DNA from: Dryocola sp032000125
GTDB lineage: Bacteria; Pseudomonadota; Gammaproteobacteria; Enterobacterales; Enterobacteriaceae
NCBI GenBank assembly: GCA_032000125.1
Contig: DAMALH010000002.1
Location: 106,558 to 170,557, forward strand
DNA: 64,000 nucleotides
Direction of reading: 5' to 3'
Shown: positions 17,274 through 26,053 of the stretch, one piece after another
How the letters are laid out: every line of letters begins with the position of its first letter
Numbering within the stretch: position 1 is the stretch's first letter
Notes under the pieces: generated by a model
What the model was told of the DNA's origin: nothing
Databases searched by the model: none
Seen by the model: the letters and a program-made list of their open reading frames with translations, nothing else
Translations under genes and position numbers: made by a program

Positions 17274-17831
17274 ATGCGTAACCTGGTTAAATATGTCGGT
17301 ATCGGCCTGCTGGTCTTTGGTCTTGCCGCCTGCGATAACAACGATACCAAAACCCCGACCGAAGGGACGGCAGCAGAAAGCAACGCCAACGCTCAGCCGG
17401 TTAGCCTGCTTGACGGCAAGGTGAATTTTGCCCTGCCGCCGGATATGTCGGATCAAAGCGGTAAAGTGGGCACGCAGACGAATAATATGCATGTCTACTC
17501 CGACGCCACCGGCCAGAAAGCGGTTATCGTGATTATCGGCGATAACACTACCGATGACTTAGCCGCACTGGCGAAACGCCTCGAAGACCAGCAGCGCGCG
17601 CGCGATCCGCAGCTTCAGGTGGTAACCAATAAATCCATCGAACTCAAAGGCCACAGCCTGCAGCAGCTCGACACCATCATCTCGGCAAAAGGACAAACCG
17701 CGTACTCTTCGGTTGTTCTGAGCAAAGTGGACGATAAGCTGCTGACCATGCAGATTACGCTGCCCGCGGACAATCAGCAGCAGGCGCAGACCGCCGCTGA
17801 GAACATCATCAATACCCTCGTCATCAAGTAA
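17274..17831 (+). CDS. dcrB: DcrB family lipoprotein
   Basis: A 185-residue lipoprotein matching E. coli DcrB, named for its need in phage C1/C6 infection and later linked to membrane and lipoprotein-maturation stress. The N-terminus is a lipoprotein signal peptide with lipobox LAAC and lipidated C20. Aspartate follows at +2, the Lol-avoidance signal that keeps lipoproteins in the inner membrane. The mature domain (about 45-185) is soluble and periplasmic. Its intrinsic terminator lies inside the end of the convergent gene yhhS. Confidence 0.93.
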   Translation: MRNLVKYVGIGLLVFGLAACDNNDTKTPTEGTAAESNANAQPVSLLDGKVNFALPPDMSDQSGKVGTQTNNMHVYSDATGQKAVIVIIGDNTTDDLAALAKRLEDQQRARDPQLQVVTNKSIELKGHSLQQLDTIISAKGQTAYSSVVLSKVDDKLLTMQITLPADNQQQAQTAAENIINTLVIK

Positions 17832-19055
17832 TCAATCTGATGCGGGCGTCACGGCCTCCGGTTGCTCGACCGGAGGCCGTTTTTTTAACCGCCAGGCCAG
17901 AATCAGCGCGATAAAGACCAGCCCCGCCGCCGCCAGATAAATGACCGGCACGCCCGCGTATGCCATCACAAGGCCAGCAAGGGGGCCGGTAATGCCGAGA
18001 GATAAATCCATAAACACGGTATAGGTCGCCAACGCGCTGCCCTGGTTTTGCTGCGGCACGACTTTCACCGCCACAACGCCCAGCGCCGGAAACACCAGCG
18101 AGAAACCTGCGCCAGTCAGAAACGTGCCGGCTTTCGCCATCCAGGGGTCGTCCGCCAGGCCCACCAGCAGCAGTCCGATAATTTCCACCACGAAGCAGAT
18201 CGTCGCCACATTCAGCCCGCCCAGGCGGTTAATGCCGTTCGGGAAAAGTAAGCGAGTACCAACAAACGCGCAGCTAAACAGCGTGAGCGCAAACGCCGCG
18301 CCGTCCCAGCCTTTATCGTCATAGAACAGCGTGATAAACGTGGCGATAACGCCGAAGCCTGCGGATGCCAGCGCCAGCGCCATACCATAGAGCCAGACGC
18401 GCCCAAGCACCGCCCGGAACGGCAACGGCTTGCCTTTACCGGCCTTTACCGCCGGGCGCGGCAGCGCCAGCAGAAGGGCGACCAGCGCCACGGCCATAAT
18501 AATTGCCGCCAGCAGCTTCAACCCGCCCATTTGCCAGAACAGCACGCCAAGCGGCGCGCCAATCGCCATCGCGCCATAGGTGACGATACCGTTCCAGGAA
18601 ATGACGCGTCCAATGTGCCGTGAGCCAACCACCCCCACGCCCCAAAGCGTGGAGCCGGTCCCGGCAAAACTTTGACCCACCCCCAGAATGACACGCCCCA
18701 GACAGAGCAACACTAAGCTCACCATCGGCCAGCCGCTGCCAAGCGCCGCCAGCAGATAGCTGACCCCGCTCAGAAAACAGCCGCATAGCCCAAACACGAC
18801 TATTTTTTTTGGCCCGAGCAAATCCGCATAACGTCCGGCATGCGGTCGGCTTAACAACGTGGCAAAATATTGCAGGCTGATGACCAACCCCGCCCAAAAA
18901 GCGCTAAAGCCCATGACGTCATGAACATACCCCGGCAACACCGCCAGCGGCAGGCCGATAGTCAGGTAGCTTGCGAAGTTAAACATCACAACGGAAACGA
19001 TTTGCAGATTAAGACGCAAACCGCCTGGCGCGGATTGAGGAGCTAGGTCAGGCAT
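17832..19055 (-). CDS. yhhS: YhhS, major facilitator superfamily transporter
   Basis: A 407-residue MFS transporter matching E. coli YhhS (405), with about twelve helices. The loop 2-3 motif appears as GRYADLLGPKKIVVFG. Overexpressed E. coli YhhS has been linked to glyphosate and arabinose efflux, but the natural substrate is unknown. It converges on dcrB: the gene-end codons overlap the dcrB terminator stem, and only the stops separate the two coding regions. Confidence 0.93.
   Translation of the reverse strand: MPDLAPQSAPGGLRLNLQIVSVVMFNFASYLTIGLPLAVLPGYVHDVMGFSAFWAGLVISLQYFATLLSRPHAGRYADLLGPKKIVVFGLCGCFLSGVSYLLAALGSGWPMVSLVLLCLGRVILGVGQSFAGTGSTLWGVGVVGSRHIGRVISWNGIVTYGAMAIGAPLGVLFWQMGGLKLLAAIIMAVALVALLLALPRPAVKAGKGKPLPFRAVLGRVWLYGMALALASAGFGVIATFITLFYDDKGWDGAAFALTLFSCAFVGTRLLFPNGINRLGGLNVATICFVVEIIGLLLVGLADDPWMAKAGTFLTGAGFSLVFPALGVVAVKVVPQQNQGSALATYTVFMDLSLGITGPLAGLVMAYAGVPVIYLAAAGLVFIALILAWRLKKRPPVEQPEAVTPASD
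17851..17887 (+). terminator. dcrB: Rho-independent terminator of dcrB embedded in yhhS
   Basis: Perfect 11-bp stem ACGGCCTCCGG/CCGGAGGCCGT with 8-base loop, followed by a run of six or more T. It begins 20 bases after the dcrB stop, inside the antisense of the last yhhS codons. Confidence 0.92.
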
Positions 19056-19197
19056 CAGTATTCACTTAGGCAACGGCGGTTGCCCAGTATAAACAGGTCC
19101 TGACCTGGATTTCAGCTACTGACTTTGCAACGGCACCCTGAATAAGAAGCAAACAAAGCACTACACTATGAAGATTGATAACAGAAAGGAATTCTCC

Positions 19198-20247
19198 ATG
19201 ACCCCCCTGGAATCCGATAAAGCCGGGTTACACATTCTTCTGAAGCTCTCCGCCCTGGTGATTATTCTTGCCGGGATCCACGCGGCGGCGGACATTATCG
19301 TGCAGCTCCTGATGGCGCTGTTTTTCGCCATCGTGCTCAACCCGCTCGTGACATGGTTTATTCGTCGCGGCGTAAAGCGTCCGCTGGCCATCTCTATCGT
19401 GGTCTTCGCGATGCTGATTTTGCTGACCCTGCTGATTGGCGTGCTGGCGGCGTCGATGAACGAGTTTCTGGCTATGCTGCCGAAATACAACAAGATGCTG
19501 ATGCAGAAGGTGCTGGAGTTCGAAAGGTCCATTCCTTTGGTACACCTGAGGATTTCGCCAGAACGCATGCTGCAGCGTCTGGACTCCGAAAAGGTGATGG
19601 CGTTCGCCACAACGCTAATGACCGGCCTTTCCGGCGCCATGGCCAGCGTTTTACTGTTAGTGATGACCGTTGTCTTTATGCTGTTCGAGGTGCGTCACGT
19701 TCCCTACAAGCTGCGTTTCGCGCTCTCTAATCCGCAGGTGCATATTGCCGGCCTGCATCGGGCGCTAAAAGGCGTCACGCACTATCTGGCGCTAAAAACG
19801 CTGATAAGCCTGTGGACGGGCGCCATTATCTGGGCCGGCCTTGTGCTGATGGGCGTGCAGTTTGCGTTGATGTGGGGCGTGCTGGGTTTTCTGCTGAACT
19901 ACATTCCCAATATCGGCTCGGTGCTCTCCGCTATTCCGCCGATGATTCAGGCATTCTTATTTAACGGCACTTACGAAATGATCATGGTCGGCGCGCTGTT
20001 CCTTGCGGTACATATGGTGTTGGGAAATATCGTCGAGCCTCGCATGATGGGGCGTGGGCTGGGTATGTCGACGTTCGTGGTGTTCCTCTCATTGCTGTTC
20101 TGGGGATGGCTGCTCGGCCCGGTCGGCATGCTGCTCTCGGTGCCGCTTACCAGCGTGTGCAAGATCCTGATGGAAACCACCAAAGGCGGCGCCAAGCTGG
20201 CGATCCTGCTTGGCCCAGGGCGGCCCAAGAGCCGATTGCCGGGCTAA
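19198..20247 (+). CDS. yhhT: YhhT, AI-2E/PerM family membrane protein
   Basis: A 349-residue inner-membrane protein of the AI-2E transporter/PerM superfamily, close to E. coli YhhT; its substrate is unknown. The ATG at 19198 has AAAGGA upstream and gives MTPLESDKAGLHILLKL; ten further in-frame codons upstream are not conserved. About eight helices: two pairs at the N-terminus, an amphipathic loop (about 100-150), then the conserved C-terminal block LNYIPNIGSVLSAIPPMIQ and IVEPRMMGRGLGMS. In E. coli the next gene is acpT; here the backbone breaks after yhhT and an accessory segment begins. Confidence 0.95.
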   Translation: MTPLESDKAGLHILLKLSALVIILAGIHAAADIIVQLLMALFFAIVLNPLVTWFIRRGVKRPLAISIVVFAMLILLTLLIGVLAASMNEFLAMLPKYNKMLMQKVLEFERSIPLVHLRISPERMLQRLDSEKVMAFATTLMTGLSGAMASVLLLVMTVVFMLFEVRHVPYKLRFALSNPQVHIAGLHRALKGVTHYLALKTLISLWTGAIIWAGLVLMGVQFALMWGVLGFLLNYIPNIGSVLSAIPPMIQAFLFNGTYEMIMVGALFLAVHMVLGNIVEPRMMGRGLGMSTFVVFLSLLFWGWLLGPVGMLLSVPLTSVCKILMETTKGGAKLAILLGPGRPKSRLPG

Positions 20248-20339
20248 GCCATACGCAGCGCGATAAACATCAGTTTTACCGCCGATGGAGTAGGTTTTAT
20301 TCTGCTCCATCTTCGCAACTGTTTAAGGAGAAACTTTCC

Positions 20340-21737
20340 GTGTCCCATTCCTCATTCACTCTGGCCGCGATTACATCCCCGGCGATCTACCTGAACCTCC
20401 CGAGCGTAACGCTAAATGACCAGACGCTTCAGGAGAGGCGCAGCAAAGTTCTCCAGCGAATGACGCAGCAACAGCTTGATACGCTGGTCATTTATGCCGA
20501 CAAAGAGCACGGCGGCAACTTTGAATACCTGACCGGTTTTATTCCGCGCTTTGAAGAAGGGCTGCTGGTGCTGCATAAAAGCGGTGAAGCCACATTAGTG
20601 CTGGGAAATGAAAATCTGAAACTCGCGCAGCACTCGCGTATTGCCGCAGAAGTGGTTCATGCCCCGTGGTTTTCCCTGCCGAACCAGCCAATGGATAGCT
20701 CATCTCCCCTGCATGAAGTGCTGAAAAAGGCCGGACTGAAAGATCAGCGCCGCGTGGGAATCGTCGGCTGGAAGCTCTTCACCGGCGAGCATGACGACAA
20801 CCAGTCCCTGTTCGATATCCCGGTCTTTATCTGGCAGGCCATCCAGGCGGCGCTGCCTGCGGAAACGCGGCTTGTGAATGCGACAGATGTTTTTATCGGC
20901 CCCCGGTCCGGCGCCAGAACAATCAATAACGCCAATGAAATAGCCCATTACGAATACGGCGCTAACCTTGCATCAGGCGCGGCGTTAACCGCGTTAAACG
21001 CAATTCAGGTGGGCAAGACAGAAAAGGCCATTGCCGCCCTGCTGGCCGCTGAAGGACAGGCAAACAACGTCGTCACCATCGCGGCAACCGGCGAACGTTT
21101 CGAATATGCCAACCTTTATCCGTCAGACAAAGAGATTCGTTCAGGAGATAAATTTTCGCTAACCGTTAGCTATAAAGGTGGGTTAACCAGCCGCGCGGCA
21201 TACGTTGTGCATAATGCAACCGAGCTTGCTCCGGGCGTAGAGGATTATCTGGATGTGGTAGCTATTCCTTACTTCAACGCGGTGGTGAGCTGGCTGGAAT
21301 TTATCCGCGTCGGCGTGAAAGGCCATGAAATCTATGACCTGATTGAACGGGTTTTACCAAAGGCGGAATACAGCTGGCATCTCAATCCCGGGCATTTAGT
21401 GGCCGATGAAGAGTGGCTTTGCTCGCCGGTTTACCCGGCCTCTGCCATTCCGCTTGCCAGCGGCATGCTGCTGCAAATTGATATCATTCCCTCAAGGAAA
21501 GGCTACGCGGGCGCGAGCATTGAAGACACCGTTGCGCTGGCGGATGAACCGCTTCGCCTGGAGCTGGCCGCTACGTATCCTGAGCTGTGGCAGAGAATTA
21601 CCGCCCGCCGGGCGTATATTCGCGACGAACTGAACATTCACCTCCACGAAGACGTGCTGCCGCTGTCTAACACGGTTGGCTATCTGCGGCCTTATCTACT
21701 GGATAAGGAAACCGCTCTGGTTGTGGTAAAGCCATAA
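20340..21737 (+). CDS. M24 (creatinase/Xaa-Pro peptidase) family protein with degenerate metal site
   Basis: A 465-residue protein; the GTG at 20340 is chosen because AAGGAG lies 9 bases upstream, although the frame runs open through the end of yhhT. The N-terminal half resembles a creatinase N domain (YADKEHGGNFEYLTGFIPRF). The C-terminal half has pita-bread features: an Asn-rich entry helix (RTINNANEIAHYEYG), NPGHLVADEEW with a histidine, and IEDTVAL. The usual ligands are missing: the first Asp of the LIDAG block is LTVSY here, the SDITR block reads TSRAAYV, and EPG is replaced by IDIIP. It may bind rather than hydrolyse peptides. Absent from this place in E. coli K-12. Confidence 0.85.
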   Translation: MSHSSFTLAAITSPAIYLNLPSVTLNDQTLQERRSKVLQRMTQQQLDTLVIYADKEHGGNFEYLTGFIPRFEEGLLVLHKSGEATLVLGNENLKLAQHSRIAAEVVHAPWFSLPNQPMDSSSPLHEVLKKAGLKDQRRVGIVGWKLFTGEHDDNQSLFDIPVFIWQAIQAALPAETRLVNATDVFIGPRSGARTINNANEIAHYEYGANLASGAALTALNAIQVGKTEKAIAALLAAEGQANNVVTIAATGERFEYANLYPSDKEIRSGDKFSLTVSYKGGLTSRAAYVVHNATELAPGVEDYLDVVAIPYFNAVVSWLEFIRVGVKGHEIYDLIERVLPKAEYSWHLNPGHLVADEEWLCSPVYPASAIPLASGMLLQIDIIPSRKGYAGASIEDTVALADEPLRLELAATYPELWQRITARRAYIRDELNIHLHEDVLPLSNTVGYLRPYLLDKETALVVVKP

Positions 21738-21821
21738 ACATAAAGCCAGCCTCACAGGAAAACGTTAATCATTACCCATGACCACTGCGGTAATTAAAAT
21801 ACAGCCTTCCCTCATATTTTA

Positions 21822-23777
21822 TCAGTCTGAGATAGGCTGTTTAAAATATGAGAAGCTGATAGTTTCATCAATTAAAGGCTCTGCCTTACCAAAGAGATAG
21901 CCCTGCACTAAATCGCAGCCCAGGGATTGCAGACATGCAAGCTGCTCTTCGGTTTCTACCCCTTCGGCAACCGTCTTCATATTAAGGCGTCTGGCCAGAC
22001 CTAACATCAGCTTAGTGATATTAAAGGCATCTTTTTGTGTCGATATATCTTTTATAAATGATTTATCTATTTTTATTTTATCGAAAGAAAGGATGCTCAG
22101 ACGGGACAGGGATGAATAACCCGTGCCGAAATCGTCGATCGAGACCTTCACCCCAATCTTCCTCAGGTTGCCCAGAATAGATAACGGGGTATCGCTCTCA
22201 TTGAAAAGCGTTGATTCTGTAATTTCCAGCTCCAGCCGTTCAGCGGGTAAACCCGATTTTTTCAGGGCACTCAACACTATATCGACAAAGGAACTGTTGT
22301 TCAGTTGCACGGGCGATACGTTTACTGAAATGCTGGCCGGAGCTTTCCAGGAGGCGGCCTCCATACATGCCTGCTCCAGAACCCAACTGCCAACTTTTTT
22401 AATAAAGCCGGTTCTTTCAGCGATCGGGATAAATATATCGGGAGCCACCATGCCCCTCACGGGATGGAACCACCGAAGAAGCGCCTCATAGCCATCTACT
22501 TTACCGCTAAATGAATTGACAATGGGTTGATAATATATTTTCAACTCACCATTATCTAAAGAATGCGACAGATCTTTTTCAAACATCATATTCGCTTTAA
22601 TCTTCTGCAACATCTCTGGTCTAAATATTCTTATATGATTAGCACCTTCCCTCTTTGCATCATACAGCGCCAGATCGGCAGATTTGTAAATATAATCAGA
22701 ACGTTTCTCGGCACCTGAAATAAATATACCAACACAGGTTTCTATATTAACGGCAGCGCCATAAATATTATAAGTCTGGCTGACACAGTCGCTGATGATA
22801 CGGGCTCTTTCGGCAGCCATACTTTCTGTCAGGTTGGAGGAGATAAGCGCAAATTCATCGCCGCCCAGACGGTAGAAGCTTTCATTTTTATAACTGATGC
22901 TGGCCAGGCGGGCAGCGACTTCCTGTAGTAATTTATCTCCGGCATCATGGCCAAGCGTATCATTCACCTCTTTAAAGCGATCGAGGTCAAACAGCATTAC
23001 CGTAATGGAACCACCGTTTAATTGGGCAAGTGTAATAACGATTTTTAAGTGCTTCCAGAAATAAAGTCGGTTCCTCATACCCGTCAGTGAGTCATGGTAA
23101 ACATCGTGTTTTAGTTTTTTATTCTGGAGTTGTAGTTTTTCTTTTGAAGACTGTAGCTCTTCTGCCAGCCGCTTCACCTGGCGGTGAGCGTTCATAATAT
23201 TTTTATTCTGATAAAGGGTCATGATACCCAGTATCATGCTCAGCACCATTAGCAATAAAGATAATACCGTATAGACGGCATAAAGATTTTTTATTTTATG
23301 GTTAGTAACATTTATGGCGCTTAAGTCGCTGGTCATTGCGCTTGATGAAAGCATACTCATCGGCGTATCTAATTCATGCATTTTTATAAGGAATGCTTCG
23401 ATGTCGGCCCGACTCATTTTAGATAGCCGCACGTCAATATAGCGCAACGTTTTATCCAGTTGTGCCGCCAGCGTGCGATTTTCAGAGGTTTTCTGTATAA
23501 GATGAAATAAATCGCCACCCTTCATTAGTTCATTTTGGCTAAGCATAATATCCAGACGCAACCTGATATTTTCCAGGGACACATCTTTATCATTTAAAGC
23601 ATATAAGCCGAGCCAGGACTCAAGTTTAAAATATTCTGAAACCAATTGTCCGACGGACCATGAGGTTGTATATTGCGTGAGCTTCTGAAGCTCGTGCTGC
23701 CGTTCATTTACCAGAAAAGATATATATCCAGTAGAGATAAAAATAACAAAAATAATGGCAGTAAGAACCCTGTTCAT
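21822..23777 (-). CDS. Membrane GGDEF-EAL dual-domain protein (DcpA-like)
   Basis: Cyclic di-GMP synthase/phosphodiesterase of 651 residues. Helix 1 is near 5-22, a helical periplasmic sensor domain spans about 24-165, helix 2 is at 166-189 and a short coiled linker follows. The GGDEF motif is intact at 305-309 in YRLGGDEFA, but the product-inhibition RxxD site is absent. The EAL domain keeps its catalytic residues: EAL at 431-433, NVSPVQL, EITES, IDDFGTGYSS, KIDKSF, AEGVET and QGYLFGKA. Both activities are therefore possible. It starts 16 bases after a SUOX-fold periplasmic gene, the arrangement of Agrobacterium pruR-dcpA. Both genes are visibly AT-richer than neighbours, suggesting separate acquisition. 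Confidence 0.92.
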   Translation of the reverse strand: MNRVLTAIIFVIFISTGYISFLVNERQHELQKLTQYTTSWSVGQLVSEYFKLESWLGLYALNDKDVSLENIRLRLDIMLSQNELMKGGDLFHLIQKTSENRTLAAQLDKTLRYIDVRLSKMSRADIEAFLIKMHELDTPMSMLSSSAMTSDLSAINVTNHKIKNLYAVYTVLSLLLMVLSMILGIMTLYQNKNIMNAHRQVKRLAEELQSSKEKLQLQNKKLKHDVYHDSLTGMRNRLYFWKHLKIVITLAQLNGGSITVMLFDLDRFKEVNDTLGHDAGDKLLQEVAARLASISYKNESFYRLGGDEFALISSNLTESMAAERARIISDCVSQTYNIYGAAVNIETCVGIFISGAEKRSDYIYKSADLALYDAKREGANHIRIFRPEMLQKIKANMMFEKDLSHSLDNGELKIYYQPIVNSFSGKVDGYEALLRWFHPVRGMVAPDIFIPIAERTGFIKKVGSWVLEQACMEAASWKAPASISVNVSPVQLNNSSFVDIVLSALKKSGLPAERLELEITESTLFNESDTPLSILGNLRKIGVKVSIDDFGTGYSSLSRLSILSFDKIKIDKSFIKDISTQKDAFNITKLMLGLARRLNMKTVAEGVETEEQLACLQSLGCDLVQGYLFGKAEPLIDETISFSYFKQPISD

Positions 23778-23793
23778 AAAATCCCCGACACGA

Positions 23794-24288
23794 CTACTGA
23801 ATGATAATTTTATAAACTTGCCACGCAGATCTTGAATAATAAATTTGATTATCTAACTCTTTTTGACTGTCATAGGGATAGACAATAAATAACGGACCCT
23901 TGTCTCTGATTTGCATGTATTTATCATTTACTTTCAATGCCAGAATAGCAGGGTACTTTTTAAAGTCCTCAAGTGGAATAGTTGTAACATAGTCATTGAG
24001 AGCGATTACCCTGGCAACGTGTCCTTTGGCGCTGACCGCATCCATAAGCTTATTAAGCCGAACCCCTTCAAATTTAGTTCTGCCTTCATACCACGGAGAA
24101 GTGGTATAAAAACTCTCCATCCCAAGTTTTTCAAGGGAGGCGATACTAAAGCGCGCCTGGCCGTCTTCGTTTTTCTTTTCAATATTACCTGAAATGGTTA
24201 AAATTGTTTTATCCGCAGAGTCAGAAACCTCCGCAGAACAATTTATGGAAAACAGCAAAAAACTTAACATTACGAGAATAACACGCAT
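23794..24288 (-). CDS. Periplasmic SUOX-fold (molybdopterin-binding-like) protein, PruR-like
   Basis: A 164-residue secreted protein from the ATG at 24286-24288; a TTG two codons earlier is an alternative, and neither has a strong ribosome-binding site. Signal peptide about 1-19. The mature part has the molybdopterin-oxidoreductase-like fold markers FSIASLEKLGMESF, TSPWYEG (W66), FEGVRLNKLMDAV, ALNDYVTTIPLEDF and a terminal SAWQVYKI. It contains no cysteine after the signal peptide, so the Mo-coordinating Cys of true enzymes is missing. Homologues next to GGDEF-EAL genes (PruR) bind pterins and control c-di-GMP output. That role here is inferred from fold and neighbour. Confidence 0.85.
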   Translation of the reverse strand: MRVILVMLSFLLFSINCSAEVSDSADKTILTISGNIEKKNEDGQARFSIASLEKLGMESFYTTSPWYEGRTKFEGVRLNKLMDAVSAKGHVARVIALNDYVTTIPLEDFKKYPAILALKVNDKYMQIRDKGPLFIVYPYDSQKELDNQIYYSRSAWQVYKIIIQ

Positions 24289-24591
24289 CTTCAATCATTA
24301 CTTTTGGCAATAAAAACAGATTATAATTTAATCGCAATTGGTTTTTAAAGCGTTTTCAGGATTATTTTTTGCCTGCACCCTATACCTATCTTTAAACCTC
24401 AAAAAATCATTAAGTTAATGCTCAGATCCGCTTCGGGTTGCGTAAATTCAGCGAGACGATGCCGGGGTTTAACGCGAAATATTTTTCGGCCTTGAAATAA
24501 AAACCATATATATAATAAGGCTTAAAACCGATGTTGTATGGGAACAGGCAGTGCTGCAGGATAAAATATCGGCTCCAATGAGGACAAACTA
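24289..24591. other. AT-rich divergent promoter region between the PruR-like and ModA-like genes
   Basis: About 300 bases, strongly AT-rich, with no ORF. It must hold promoters for both divergent units. An A/T block near 24505-24520 contains TATATATA, but I find no ModE-type dyad or other clear operator in it. Confidence 0.5.
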
Positions 24592-25317
24592 ATGACTGAT
24601 GCTTTACCTGTACTGGCGGCCGGTAGCCTGCGTCTGGCCTTCACCCCTCTGTTACAGCGCTTCACTCAGGCCACGGGCATTGACGTTGCGGTAACATACG
24701 GCCCCGCAGGACTATTGCGAGAACGCATTGAAGCTGGGGAACCCTGTGCGCTTTTTGCTTCTGCCAACCGCGCGCACCCGCAGATTTTGCTGGCAAATAA
24801 CAAAGCGTACAGCACGCATACTTTTACATGGAACCGCCTCGGCCTGACCGCCCGGAACGAAGGTAGCTGGCTGGATTTACTCCTCGATCCAACTGCACGT
24901 ATCGGCACTTCAACGCCCGGCTGCGACCCGTCAGGAGATTACACCTGGGCACTGTTTGATAAACTTGACGAGCTTAAACCGGGGCTTGGCGAGCAACTAA
25001 GAGAGCGAGCAGTTCCACTGGTCGGCGGCAGGGATACTCTTAGCGTGCCAAAAGGTGAACTGGCCAGCGCATGGGTTATTCGTCAGGGTCTGGCGGACGT
25101 GTTTATTGGCTATGCTCACTACGGGCTGGCGTTGGCAGACCAGCCGGATGTACACAGTATCACCATTCCAAAAGAGCACAATATTCTTTGCGAGTATCAG
25201 CTGGCCGTCATGCGCCAGACGAAAGAGGTCGGGTCGCTGGTGGAGTTTATACTTGCCGACGAGGGGCAAAAATGCCTGACCGCAGCAGGTTTTTTGCCGG
25301 TTACTTCTCGATTGTAA
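24592..25317 (+). CDS. ModA-like substrate-binding protein without a signal peptide
   Basis: A 241-residue protein resembling molybdate/tungstate-binding ModA: LAAGSLRLAFTPLLQRFTQA near the start matches the AAGSL oxyanion-loop motif, with VTYGPAGLLRERIEAG and a C-terminal CLTAAGFLPVT. It begins MTDALPVLAAGSL with no hydrophobic leader, and no in-frame upstream start supplies one, so it should be cytoplasmic. Its 3' end overlaps the convergent ABC ATPase gene by 17 bases. A role as an internal oxyanion sensor or buffer for the adjacent importer is inference. Confidence 0.82.
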   Translation: MTDALPVLAAGSLRLAFTPLLQRFTQATGIDVAVTYGPAGLLRERIEAGEPCALFASANRAHPQILLANNKAYSTHTFTWNRLGLTARNEGSWLDLLLDPTARIGTSTPGCDPSGDYTWALFDKLDELKPGLGEQLRERAVPLVGGRDTLSVPKGELASAWVIRQGLADVFIGYAHYGLALADQPDVHSITIPKEHNILCEYQLAVMRQTKEVGSLVEFILADEGQKCLTAAGFLPVTSRL

Positions 25318-26053
25318 AGTGCGGAACCAGATAGGTGGTGTTGGAGTCTGCCATGGTTATCTTGCGCAGCGGTAAGCCATAGGCTCGATACATATTTTCT
25401 TCTGACAAAATGCTCCCGGTGGGGCCAGCCAGCCATTTTCCTTCGGGAAGCAGCAACAATGTGTGTGTCGCCACCTGCTGAGCATGAACGGGATCGTGCG
25501 TGCTGAACATAATGCAGCGATCCTGCCGATGGGCAAGATTGCCGATCAGTTGCAGCACAACCTGCTGATTGGCCAGGTCTAACGCCGAACAAGGCTCATC
25601 CAACAGCAGGGTCCGGCTGGCGGTCACCAGCGCTCTGGCAATCATCACCATCTGCTGCTGCCCCCCGGAAAGCGACGTAAAGGTCTGCGTGGCCAGGTGG
25701 CCGATATTAAGCTGTTCTAGCGCCTCTGTTACCCGTTTACGGTCTTTGCGTCCGGGCTGGGAAAACAACCCCACATGACGTGCTCTCCCCATCAGCACAA
25801 CGTCGCGCACGGTATAGGGAAACGGCAGATGAAAATGCTGCGCCACGATGCCAACGCCACCTTCACACGTAAATTCGCCAGCTAAAGGCTTTAACACGCC
25901 GCTTAGCGTGTCGAGTAGGGTGCTTTTTCCAAGACCATTACGCCCAAGCACCGCCCAGATCTCTCTACGCTGACAGCAGAAGGTTAAGGGCTCAAAGAGC
26001 GGAGCCTTATGGCCATACTGGAGCTGCCGGAGAGTTAGCATCGCGGATATCAT
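25301..26053 (-). CDS. ABC transporter ATP-binding protein (MolC/FepC-like)
   Basis: A 250-residue ATPase of a type II (BtuCD-like) ABC importer. Walker A GRNGLGKST is near residue 38, the signature LSGGQQQMVMIARAL near 130, Walker B LLLDEPCSALDL just after, and the H-loop in FSTHD. Its ATG overlaps the permease stop (ATGA), so translation is coupled. Together with the two genes upstream it forms a complete importer. The H. influenzae MolBC system is the best functional comparison because of the ModE-like site upstream. Confidence 0.92.
   Translation of the reverse strand: MISAMLTLRQLQYGHKAPLFEPLTFCCQRREIWAVLGRNGLGKSTLLDTLSGVLKPLAGEFTCEGGVGIVAQHFHLPFPYTVRDVVLMGRARHVGLFSQPGRKDRKRVTEALEQLNIGHLATQTFTSLSGGQQQMVMIARALVTASRTLLLDEPCSALDLANQQVVLQLIGNLAHRQDRCIMFSTHDPVHAQQVATHTLLLLPEGKWLAGPTGSILSEENMYRAYGLPLRKITMADSNTTYLVPHFTIEK

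Noticed and set aside
20284..20311. GATGGAG/CTCCATC hairpin between yhhT and the M24 gene as a terminator or riboswitch
   Set aside because: A 7-bp stem with a 14-base loop and no T-run; not a recognised riboswitch shape.
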